Assembly: GCA_913020705.1 (NCBI GenBank)
Contig: CAJWBY010000049.1
Span: 1-26,060 of the forward strand
Direction of reading: 5' to 3'
DNA length: 26,060 nt
Source of the DNA: an uncultured Colwellia sp.
Lineage (GTDB): Bacteria > Pseudomonadota > Gammaproteobacteria > Enterobacterales > Alteromonadaceae
In this document: positions 15,933 through 23,518 of the stretch, one piece after another
Layout: each line of letters opens with the position of its first letter
How positions within the stretch are numbered: position 1 is the first letter of the stretch
Made by a program: the position numbers and the translations under genes
Notes under the pieces: generated by a model
The model's input: the letters and a program-made list of their open reading frames with translations, nothing else
Told to the model about the DNA's origin: nothing
Databases searched by the model: none

Positions 15933-18900
15933 TTAGAAAGTATATTTAACACCGATTTTAAAGCTCCATGTTGATTCACGTGACTTAAAGTCAACAGGGT
16001 TATCACCAGGAGTAGAGTCTGCTTCAACAACATACTGTCCTGCATCATTTATGCTGTAATCAAATAATGACTGTGAAGTTTGTCCGTAAGGCAGTTGATA
16101 ATTATCGTTATTACCAAAGATTGCCAATGCATTTTTAACATCAATATAAAGTAAACCTTTATGTCCATCTAAGAAACCAGGTATTTCCTGTTCAAGTCTT
16201 AGATCTAATGTTGATGTCCAAGGAGCTCTTTCTGAGTTCTTATCAATATATCCGCTACCTGATATACCTGCTTCATCCAATTGCGTCATTAATGCGTCGT
16301 AGCTCATGCCATTTTCAAAATCAAATGCTGCATCATCAGCACCTGTAGGAAGGTATGGCAACCAAGTACTTGTTAAGTCAAGTCCACCCGATAGACCATC
16401 ATTCCTATTATATCCAAGTGCCCACGTATAAGGACGTCCAGATTTTCGCTCAAAGAACATATGCAAACCGGTATTATAGCCTTCTAATAATTCAGTATTA
16501 TATGAAAGATTAAAGACAAATCTATGTTTTACCTCGTAAGCAGAAGTACCTATTTGTGGGTTTTCTGGATCGACTACCGGGTTAAAATTATAAGAAGTGT
16601 TAGTAGATGTTCCTGTAGCATCTATACGATTTCTAATCGTTGAATGAGTATAAGATAAATTAGTACTCAACCCACTTTCCCAACGTTTTGCAAGGCTAAA
16701 GGTTTCTATTAGACTATGCCCACCTTCCGAGTTCGTTAATATTACATCACGAGCATCACGAGTTGAGTCTGCAAAAGTGTAAATAGGACGGCCTTCAACA
16801 GTGTAACCATCAATACCTTTTGATGTATCAAGTGCACGTGAAGCATCAGACCAAATCATATCTTTTTCAATATGCTTATATAAAACTTCACCACTAACAC
16901 GCCAATCATCGCCAAGTCCTATATCACTAAAATCAGCAATATAATCAGCGGCTAAGCTATACTGCCAAGTCGTTGGAATTTCAAAATCAGGATCTATTGC
17001 ATCAATATCAGAACTTGGACCACCTAATACAGTGCCTGAAATAGCATCGAGTGCTTCTTGAGGAACATTGTTCGGATTTGCATCATCATAACCATCATAG
17101 TCACGATACAAAGCAATTCTTGAGCCATCGTTAGTAAAGGCATTAGAAATAAATACATTAGGTCGACCACCACTGAAGCGGCCTACACCACCGCGAACTG
17201 TCAAATCATCTGTTGCTTGCCAAGTTAAGCCTAAACGTGGCATGAAAACATTTAAGCCGTCAAGGTTTTCAGTATTAGAATAAGTATTTCGTTCAACAAA
17301 GCTATCGTTAAGATTAGGTGAATCATTATTAACAGTAAGTTCATAACGTAAACCATAAGTAATATTTAAGTCATCACTAATATCCCAGCTGTCTTCAAGA
17401 TAGAAGGAATGATTACCTAATGAAAATTCAGCTGCCGCATCATTTTTATCTAAACTAGGGTTGTTTTGGTATTCAAAAAAGCCAACACTTCCACTTTCAA
17501 AATCTTCAATGCTATCGAAATACCACGAACCTAAGTAATGTTGCATAAAGATGTTAAATACATCTACTTTTTCATATTCCCAACCGAAAGAAATTGCATG
17601 GTCTTCGTGTAGATATTCACCACTTAAACGTACTTGTAAAGTTTCATTTCTTAATTCATTCGCATGACGGCTATCATCAGAACCAAGCATGATTTCACCA
17701 CGACTTGGTAAATCAATTTTAACTTCACCAAAATCATAACCACCTAAAGAGACTTGACCGTTATTTGACTTTTTATAAGAAATTTTTGCTTCAGTTGAAA
17801 AGTCATCTGACCAATAAGAAAATAATTGTGTTACGTAGGTATCAAACTCGTTCGAACGGTTATACCAGTGTGATGACAAATACAAATCATCTGCACTTCC
17901 TCCACCTTGGTTACCTGCTTTATTGCTCGAAGCGTGAGAATAAGAAAATGTTGCTCGATGGTCATCATTAATATTCCAATCTAATTTTAATGAATATTTT
18001 TCATCTTCTAAAGGAAGTGATGCATTCCAGTCACCAGCATCATAGCCATATTTAGAGTTTGCGATAGCAATGACTCTGTCAACGTCATCCTGAGTAACTT
18101 TAGTTACCGGGTTGGCAACGTTTGCCTCTGCAGGGCCTTTATCAACAGAGCTTGGTGATTCAAAAGTTTCATAAGAGGCATAAAAGAATAGTTTATCTTT
18201 AATAATAGGACCGCCTAGCGTAAAGCCCCATGATTCTTCATCATAGACTAAAGGGATTTCTTCATCTGTACCTGGTCTTTCTACATCACCTGCCCAAGAA
18301 TCAGATGCTTTTTCAAAAAACGTAGTACCATGAAAATCATTTGTACCTGATTTAGTTACAACACTAATTTTACCACCAGAGAATCCACCTTCTTTAGCCG
18401 TAAATGGTGCAATAGCTACACTAATTTGGTCAATAGAGTCGAATGATATTGGAGATCTCTCAGTTGGATAACCATTACCCGCCAAGCCAAAATCATCATT
18501 CAGATTAACACCATCAACTGCCAGGCTATTATATCTAGGGTTACTACCTGCAAGAGATAAAGACACACCATCATTACCAACAACAGCCATTGGGTTTTGT
18601 CTAACTATGTCTTTAATATCGCGATTAAATGACGCTGACTTTGTCAAGGCGTCTCCACTAAATACACTTGAAGATCCATTTGAAGGGTCAAAGAAAGTTG
18701 ATGATCCTGTTACGGCTATTCGCTCAATACTTGCTTCGTCTAATACTTCGTTTAAACGAAATACATTACCCAATGTAATATAAACACCTTCAAGTTTTTT
18801 ATCGGTGTATGCATCAGAATCAATAGTTATGGTATAAGGTCCGCCAACACGCAAACCTTTTGCTGAAAAGCTACCTGATTCATTTACTTTTAAAGTTTTA

Positions 18901-19076
18901 CGAGTACCTGACGGCTCGTGAACGATGGTAATTGTTGCATCAGTAACGCCATTGCCATTAGCAGAAGAGATATTTCCGCGAATTGATGATGAGGTATCAT
19001 CAGCCATAGCTGATGTAGATAGTCCAAGCGCTAAAACAACTGCGCCTGTTATACGTGAGAGACGATGAGCTTTCAT
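15933..19076 (-). CDS. Oar-like TonB-dependent receptor with N-terminal carboxypeptidase-regulatory-like domain
   Basis: A 1047-residue outer-membrane receptor. The signal peptide is residues 1-25 (ends SAMA). Residues about 31-112 form a carboxypeptidase-D-regulatory-like beta-sandwich (SIRGNISSANGNGVTDATIT, then GSFSAKGLRVGGPYTI). A TonB-box-like stretch IERIAVTGSS follows at 117-126, then the plug with VDGVNLNDDFG and the Oar hallmark IAPFTAKEGGFSGGKISVVTKSGTN, then a long barrel ending FKIGVKYTF. Oar-type receptors typically take up large or peptide-like substrates or export proteins. Placement between cdd-deoA and the regulator-nuclease-phosphatase operon suggests a nucleic-acid-derived substrate, but no good operator precedes it, so the functional link rests on position only. 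Confidence 0.87.
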   Translation of the reverse strand: MKAHRLSRITGAVVLALGLSTSAMADDTSSSIRGNISSANGNGVTDATITIVHEPSGTRKTLKVNESGSFSAKGLRVGGPYTITIDSDAYTDKKLEGVYITLGNVFRLNEVLDEASIERIAVTGSSTFFDPSNGSSSVFSGDALTKSASFNRDIKDIVRQNPMAVVGNDGVSLSLAGSNPRYNSLAVDGVNLNDDFGLAGNGYPTERSPISFDSIDQISVAIAPFTAKEGGFSGGKISVVTKSGTNDFHGTTFFEKASDSWAGDVERPGTDEEIPLVYDEESWGFTLGGPIIKDKLFFYASYETFESPSSVDKGPAEANVANPVTKVTQDDVDRVIAIANSKYGYDAGDWNASLPLEDEKYSLKLDWNINDDHRATFSYSHASSNKAGNQGGGSADDLYLSSHWYNRSNEFDTYVTQLFSYWSDDFSTEAKISYKKSNNGQVSLGGYDFGEVKIDLPSRGEIMLGSDDSRHANELRNETLQVRLSGEYLHEDHAISFGWEYEKVDVFNIFMQHYLGSWYFDSIEDFESGSVGFFEYQNNPSLDKNDAAAEFSLGNHSFYLEDSWDISDDLNITYGLRYELTVNNDSPNLNDSFVERNTYSNTENLDGLNVFMPRLGLTWQATDDLTVRGGVGRFSGGRPNVFISNAFTNDGSRIALYRDYDGYDDANPNNVPQEALDAISGTVLGGPSSDIDAIDPDFEIPTTWQYSLAADYIADFSDIGLGDDWRVSGEVLYKHIEKDMIWSDASRALDTSKGIDGYTVEGRPIYTFADSTRDARDVILTNSEGGHSLIETFSLAKRWESGLSTNLSYTHSTIRNRIDATGTSTNTSYNFNPVVDPENPQIGTSAYEVKHRFVFNLSYNTELLEGYNTGLHMFFERKSGRPYTWALGYNRNDGLSGGLDLTSTWLPYLPTGADDAAFDFENGMSYDALMTQLDEAGISGSGYIDKNSERAPWTSTLDLRLEQEIPGFLDGHKGLLYIDVKNALAIFGNNDNYQLPYGQTSQSLFDYSINDAGQYVVEADSTPGDNPVDFKSRESTWSFKIGVKYTF

Positions 19077-19479
19077 CTTTTATTCCTTGAGTATGTTTTT
19101 AAGTATCGATTCGTTATTATTTTATATTTTTAATAGCAACCGAAAAACCTAACCAGTTGCTCTGTTTTTATATTTCGATTGAAATTAGACCAGATTTTTA
19201 TGTCATTTTCATTACATATTTTCACACTTTTTCTAATTCAAATTACACGTAGTCAACCTTGAATGAACAAATAAAAAATATAAATATAAAAAACAACAAG
19301 ATACAAGGAAAATAAACAATATTAATGGAAATAATACTGAATATCGGACTATATAAATATTTGTTATTTATAAGTCATTTCTTATGGCTTTTAATTATAT
19401 ATCTGTTCAACCAGTTATTGTATAAAAAGTAATTTATGTAATTATTTACTATTTATACAGTGACTTAGGTGAGGTCAAC

Positions 19480-19505
19480 TGATGTACCTCTGTAAATTGG
19501 ACACC
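19480..19505. mobile_element. Possible relic of an IS3-family terminal inverted repeat
   Basis: The 26 bases begin TGATGTACCTC and end AAATTGGACACC. IS3-family ends commonly begin TGA or TGT, carry a C-rich stretch, and end near AGTGGACAC (the IS3 end itself has TGATCTTACC and AGTGGACACG). No partner end and no transposase were found nearby, so at most this is a solo remnant. Confidence 0.35.
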
Positions 19506-19630
19506 AGTACTAAGAATAAAGAATCTTATCGTATCGTAAAGTTCCCTTCCAAATAAATGAGTAAACATTTATAGTGGATTTTCATTGCTATATGTAATTG
19601 TGTCACTCTATTATTTTGTAAAGAATAGAT

Positions 19631-19659
19631 TTGACTCTAACAAAACATAAAACTTAACT
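19631..19659 (+). promoter_or_regulatory. Promoter of the rutR-like operon
   Basis: -35 TTGACT (19631-19636), a 17-base spacer, -10 TTAACT (19654-19659, three of six consensus bases). Here the operator overlaps the -10, unlike the other three sites, where it overlaps the -35. Both layouts suit repression. Confidence 0.45.
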
Positions 19660-19669
19660 ATTTGGTCAA
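19654..19669. promoter_or_regulatory. RutR-type operator upstream of the rutR-like gene
   Basis: TTAACTATTTGGTCAA matches the RutR consensus TTGACCA-NN-TGGTCAA at 12 of 14 defined positions, with a perfect right half. It lies 79 bases before the regulator start, consistent with autoregulation. Confidence 0.7.
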
Positions 19670-19748
19670 CAGTGATGTGAAAGTAAAATAATAACTACAA
19701 TTTCACTTAAAATGGTTTGTTAATACATTTTAAATATAGAGCAACATA

Positions 19749-20381
19749 ATGAAAAATAACAAAGAAATAAAAAAAACAGGGAATATTCGAGTTCAAAGCC
19801 AACATAAAATTTTAATTGCGGCGAGTACTGAATTTGTTTTACAAGGCTATAAAGGTGCTACCGTACAATCAATTGCTGATAGAGCGGGCCTGCCTAAAGC
19901 CAATATACTTTATTATTTTAAAAATAAAGAAAATATTTACCACGCAGTTTTGGAACATACTTTACAAATGTGGGATGAAGGTATTGGTGATATAACGCCT
20001 GAAGATGGACCTAAAGCGGCAATTGAAAAATTTATTGACGCGAAAGTAAGAATGTCATTCAAGCATCCAGAATCTTCAAAGATTTATGCAATGGAGATTA
20101 TTCAAGGTGCACAACATTTAAAAGATTTTGCTAGAACCTATCAACGCAAATGGGTTAGAGAAAAAGCACAACTCTTTCAAAAATGGATAGATAACGGTGA
20201 AATGCGAGATGTTGACCCAATTCATTTAATTTTTCTTATTTGGTCTTCAACTCAACACTATGCTGATTTTGAAACACAAATTCTAACAATTATGAATAGA
20301 GCAGAATATGAAGAAGAAGATGTAGAACATGTTATATCTTTTTTAACTGACATGATTTTACGCGGATGTGGTTTAAACTAA
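19749..20381 (+). CDS. TetR-family regulator of the RutR type
   Basis: A 210-residue DNA-binding regulator. The TetR helix-turn-helix spans about 20-66, with the recognition part TVQSIADRAGLPKANILYYFKNKENIYHAV. The C-terminal half belongs to the YcdC/RutR type: HLIFLIWSSTQHYADF (159-174) closely matches HLIFMIWASTQHYADF of E. coli RutR, and SSKIYAMEIIQGAQHL (109-124) matches the equivalent part of the ligand domain. E. coli RutR binds TTGACCA-NN-TGGTCAA and releases DNA with uracil or thymine. Four such sites occur in this window, one upstream of this gene, so it very probably controls the nucleoside island, including itself. No rut catabolic genes are present here. It is the first gene of an operon with an EEP protein (stop and start overlap as TAATG) and an alkaline phosphatase. 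Confidence 0.9.
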   Translation: MKNNKEIKKTGNIRVQSQHKILIAASTEFVLQGYKGATVQSIADRAGLPKANILYYFKNKENIYHAVLEHTLQMWDEGIGDITPEDGPKAAIEKFIDAKVRMSFKHPESSKIYAMEIIQGAQHLKDFARTYQRKWVREKAQLFQKWIDNGEMRDVDPIHLIFLIWSSTQHYADFETQILTIMNRAEYEEEDVEHVISFLTDMILRGCGLN

Positions 20382-21586
20382 TGAAAATGAAAAAATCACT
20401 TTTACACATAACGATGACATTGGCGTTGACATATATGAGTACAGCACAAGCTGACCAATTAAAAATAGCGACATTCAACGTGAGTATGGAGGCCCTAAAT
20501 TACCAGTCTCAAGAAAATCGTGAAACGTCTAAAGTGACAAATAAAGCGTTACAAATTGCTTTAGATACCAATCACCAACAAATCAAAAATATTGCTGAAA
20601 TTATTCAGCGGGTAAACCCTGATATTATTTTGCTCAATGAATTTGATAATCAAGAAAACAATGATAATAATCAGCATCAGTCATTAAAAAAATTTATGAC
20701 ACATTATCTGAATACAAACCAAAATGGTCAAAGTGCTATACATTATCCATATTTTTATCAAGGTCCTGTAAATACAGGCGTTAATTCAGGTTATGATTTA
20801 GATGGCAATGGAAAAAAAGGTGTTTTACCAGGCGATGGTTTTGGTTACGGACACTTTCCAGGTCATTTTGGTATGGCGTTACTTTCAAAGTATCCTATTA
20901 ATCTTGAAAATGTACGAACGTTTCAATATTTCAAGTGGCAGGATATGCCTAACGCCCTTAAGCCAATAGATCCAATTACTTCTAAACCTTGGTTTAGTGA
21001 AGAAGCATGGAAAAACAGTAGATTATCTTCAAAATCTCATTGGGATATTCCTGTAGAAGTTAACGGTAAAACTATTCACATCTTAGCAAGCCACCCTACA
21101 CCACCAGTCTTTGACGGACCTGAAGATAGAAATGGGAAACGTAATCATGATGAAATTCGTTTCTGGACCGATTATATAACCACTGAAAACTCAGCTTATA
21201 TATATGACGACAAGGGTAAAAAGGGAGGATTGAAAGCTTCTTCTCCTTTCGTAATTCTTGGTGATTTAAACGCGTCTAACGTTGATGGAAGTGCTATTAT
21301 TTCAGGCATATCAAATTTGCTAACGCATAATAATATTCAAGATGTGATGCCTCAGAGTCAAGGTGCTAAAGAGCATACCTTAGATAAAGAAAACGCTAAG
21401 CATCATACTGCTTTTTGGCGAATGAGAGCTGATTACGTTTTACCGTCAAAGACAGGCATTGATATTAAAAATTCTGGCGTCTATTGGCCAACCGAAAACG
21501 AAGATACTTTTAGATTGATTAAAGATAGAGCAGCATCTTCAGATCATAGAATGGTATGGGTTGATATATTACTCAAAAGTAAATAA
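20381..21586 (+). CDS. Exported EEP-family protein (nuclease/phosphatase), second copy
   Basis: A 401-residue member of the endonuclease/exonuclease/phosphatase fold with a signal peptide (residues 1-25, ends TAQAD). I start at the ATG at 20381, which shares a base with the regulator's stop (TAATG) and implies translational coupling; in-frame ATGs at 20366 and 20387 are alternatives. Active-site residues are visible: Asn33 (TFNVSM), Asn86-Glu87 (LLNEFD), His238 in LASHPTPP, Asp295 and Asn297 (LGDLNAS), Asp351 (RADYVLP) and Asp388-His389 (SSDHRMVW). The insert containing VFDGPEDRNGKRNHDEIRFW (243-262) is typical of a secreted subfamily of unknown substrate. It differs clearly from the 301-residue EEP protein at 2968 and is not a recent duplicate. 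Likely role: release of nucleotides from external nucleic acids. Confidence 0.85.
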   Translation: MKMKKSLLHITMTLALTYMSTAQADQLKIATFNVSMEALNYQSQENRETSKVTNKALQIALDTNHQQIKNIAEIIQRVNPDIILLNEFDNQENNDNNQHQSLKKFMTHYLNTNQNGQSAIHYPYFYQGPVNTGVNSGYDLDGNGKKGVLPGDGFGYGHFPGHFGMALLSKYPINLENVRTFQYFKWQDMPNALKPIDPITSKPWFSEEAWKNSRLSSKSHWDIPVEVNGKTIHILASHPTPPVFDGPEDRNGKRNHDEIRFWTDYITTENSAYIYDDKGKKGGLKASSPFVILGDLNASNVDGSAIISGISNLLTHNNIQDVMPQSQGAKEHTLDKENAKHHTAFWRMRADYVLPSKTGIDIKNSGVYWPTENEDTFRLIKDRAASSDHRMVWVDILLKSK

Positions 21587-21632
21587 CGCATAAACTATCT
21601 TAAATTTAATAAACTTATACAAGAAGTAAAAA

Positions 21633-23036
21633 ATGAAAAAACTCCTCTCTGCTGTCAGCATAGTACTTGCTTTGTCAGCTTGTGAAACCATCAAAAGTTC
21701 TTCAGCAACGGCTAGCTCTCCAGTTAATACTATTGCAGAACTCCAAACACCAAAAAATATCATCATGGTAATAGCTGATGGCATGGGGCCGGCTTATACA
21801 AGCTCATATCGTTATTTTAATGACGACCCACTAACAGAACATGTTGAAGAAACAGTCTTTGACCGATTACTCGTTGGCTCAGCAAGTACCTACCCTGCAA
21901 GAATCTCAGGCTTAGTAACTGATTCAGCAGCAGGAGCAACAGCCCTAGCTACTGGTTTCAAAACATACAATGGTGCTATTGGATTAGATGTTAATAAGAA
22001 AAGTGTAGAAACCGTACTAGAATTTGCTAAAAAACAAGGCAAGAAAACGGGTGTAGTAGTAACGTCTCAAATAAACCATGCAACTCCAGCTTCATATTTA
22101 GCACACAATGAAAGTAGAGAGAATTATAATGCGATAGCTGATAGTTATTTAGATGACGGCATTAAAGCTGATGTTTATTTAGGTGGTGGCTGGAAATACT
22201 TTCTTCGTGATGATAGAAACTTGATTGATGAATTTAAAGCATCTGGTTTCCAATACATCGATAACTATAATGCTTTAAGTGATCTGAAGGTGAAAACACC
22301 TGTTATCGGTTTGTTTGCTGATAAGGGATTACCATCAGCGCTTGATGACAGTAATAGCCATCGTTTATCAACAATGACAAAAGTAGCGATTCAACAACTT
22401 GAAAATAAAAATGGCTATTTTTTAATGGTTGAAGCAAGCCAAATTGATTGGGCTGGTCATTCTAATGATATCGCTAAAGCAATGGCTGAAATGTCAGACT
22501 TAGCGAAGACAATGATATATTTAGAAGAATACGTAAAACAAAATCCCGATACATTAGTCATATTAACAGCGGATCACAGTACTGGAGGATTAACGATTGG
22601 CGCTAATGGAAAATATGAGTGGAATCCTGAAATTCTTCGTACGATGAAAAGTACTCCACTAGCAATAGCGAAAGAAATATCTGAAAAGACAATTACACAA
22701 AATCTATTAACAGAATTACTTCACTTTAAAGTTACTGATAAAGAAGTTGAACAGATTCAATTAGCAAAAAAGAATGCTTTTATTAAAATATCTACATACA
22801 AACAACTTGATAAGAAAACAAAATCAAATACTAAAAAGCCAATGATGAGCAATATAATAGCAAACTCAATTAAAACAATAATTGATGTTAGAACAAACAC
22901 AGGATGGACTTCTGGCGGTCATACTGGAATTGATGTTCCTGTTCATACTTTAGGTAAGAGCAGTGAACAATTTAAAGGTAAGATTGATAATACAGATATA
23001 GCCAAGAAAATATTTTTACTGCTTGGTAAAAGTTAA
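21633..23036 (+). CDS. Alkaline phosphatase, outer-membrane lipoprotein
   Basis: A 467-residue PhoA-family alkaline phosphatase that removes phosphate from monoesters such as nucleotides. The N-terminus carries a lipobox LSAC (14-17); Glu at +2 favours outer-membrane sorting. Catalytic features: metal ligand Asp49 (IADGMGP), nucleophile Ser98 in TDSAAGATAL, NHATPASYLAHN, MVEASQIDWAGHSND with Glu, Asp and His ligands, TADHSTGG, and GHTGIDVPV near the end. The gene lies 46 bases after the EEP gene and a terminator follows, so it is the last gene of the regulator operon. Control by a pyrimidine-sensing regulator rather than PhoB would mark it as a 5'-nucleotide processing enzyme; this is inference. 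Confidence 0.92.
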   Translation: MKKLLSAVSIVLALSACETIKSSSATASSPVNTIAELQTPKNIIMVIADGMGPAYTSSYRYFNDDPLTEHVEETVFDRLLVGSASTYPARISGLVTDSAAGATALATGFKTYNGAIGLDVNKKSVETVLEFAKKQGKKTGVVVTSQINHATPASYLAHNESRENYNAIADSYLDDGIKADVYLGGGWKYFLRDDRNLIDEFKASGFQYIDNYNALSDLKVKTPVIGLFADKGLPSALDDSNSHRLSTMTKVAIQQLENKNGYFLMVEASQIDWAGHSNDIAKAMAEMSDLAKTMIYLEEYVKQNPDTLVILTADHSTGGLTIGANGKYEWNPEILRTMKSTPLAIAKEISEKTITQNLLTELLHFKVTDKEVEQIQLAKKNAFIKISTYKQLDKKTKSNTKKPMMSNIIANSIKTIIDVRTNTGWTSGGHTGIDVPVHTLGKSSEQFKGKIDNTDIAKKIFLLLGKS

Positions 23037-23065
23037 ACAAGACTCTGAAAGTTTATTAAATAAAA

Positions 23066-23092
23066 GCCGCTAATTTTGTTAGCGGTTTTTTT
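23066..23092 (+). terminator. Rho-independent terminator of the rutR-like operon
   Basis: CCGCTAA (23067-23073) pairs with TTAGCGG (23079-23085), loop TTTTG, followed by seven T (23086-23092). It starts about 30 bases after the phosphatase stop. Confidence 0.9.
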
Positions 23093-23518
23093 ATACCTAC
23101 AAGATAAAACCATCAAATCTAACGTTAACTATCGTCACTTCTTTTGTTCTATATTTTGTTTTACATCTGCTCTTAAACTAATTTATAAAGATAAAAATTA
23201 TTATTAGTCGTCTGCCAATTTCAAATATCAATCAAACAAACAACTCTAGCAACCCCTTAAATACAAAATAAAACTAAGTAACTTAATAAGTTAAAGCCTT
23301 ACTTTGCATTAGAAAAGAAGCACCATTATGAAAGCATACTATAAACAGTGAATACTCACACCAAGTCAACAAGGGGTTGCTAGGGTTACGGCAACCTACT
23401 TGCCAAGGGTTACTGGAGTTAGCGCCTATAATTGCACGGAGTTATCGGAGTTAAGTGTAGATTGACTTTCAGGGTTGCCAGAGTTACAATTATTACAATG
23501 AATTTGAAAGAGGTTGAA
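23093..23518. other. Intergenic region with a degenerate repeat cluster upstream of the HicB-like gene
   Basis: No credible gene is visible; in particular no HicA-like small ORF. The left part is plain AT-rich sequence. The right part (23241-23487) holds five copies of a 16-base core, described separately. A seven-codon ORF at 23328 (MKAYYKQ) is too short to support. Confidence 0.6.
23242..23487. repeat. Degenerate repeats with core GGGTTGCYAGRGTTAC, one copy inverted
   Basis: Four direct copies of a 16-17-base core start at 23374 (GGGTTGCTAGGGTTAC), 23407 (GGGTTACTGGAGTTAG), 23438 (GGAGTTATCGGAGTTAA) and 23472 (GGGTTGCCAGAGTTAC), spaced 33, 31 and 34 bases. A fifth copy lies inverted at 23242-23256 (AACTCTAGCAACCCC). 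The first direct copy and the inverted one form a perfect 13-bp inverted repeat, CTAGCAACCCCTT (23246-23258) with AAGGGGTTGCTAG (23371-23383). Spacers between copies are not conserved, so this is not a CRISPR array. It may be a genus-specific intergenic repeat or the remains of a small non-coding element. Confidence 0.6.

Larger units (their letters stand above)
19077..19748. other. 672-base divergent intergenic region between the Oar-like receptor and the rutR-like gene
   Basis: No coding sequence is visible. The region is very AT-rich and must hold the receptor promoter (not confidently located). It also holds an IS3-family-like end at 19480-19505, and the promoter and operator of the rutR-like operon at 19631-19669. 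The stretch 19170-19460 shows nothing recognisable. Confidence 0.6.

Noticed and set aside
17765..17971. Plus-strand ORFs inside the large receptor and other antisense ORFs of 60-104 codons
   Set aside because: They are shadows of well-supported genes on the opposite strand, with no family-like sequence or ribosome binding site.
19149..19164. CTAACCAGTTGCTCTG, an operator-like sequence 73-88 bases before the Oar-like receptor start
   Set aside because: Only 9 of 14 defined positions match the RutR consensus and no -35/-10 arrangement like the other sites is present; too weak to list as an operator.
19461..19478. TGAC and GGTCA pair near the IS3-like end
   Set aside because: The spacing between halves is two bases longer than in the four accepted sites, and it is far from a promoter.
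23360..23430. Integron attC-like site (GTCAAC and GTTAGCG) before the HicB-like gene
   Set aside because: The core sites do not fit RYYYAAC/GTTRRRY as a complementary pair, and no integrase or cassette array is seen.
23374..23487. CRISPR array interpretation of the ~33-bp repeats
   Set aside because: Repeat cores are short (16 bases) and degenerate, spacers are about 15-18 bases, one copy is inverted, and no cas genes are present.
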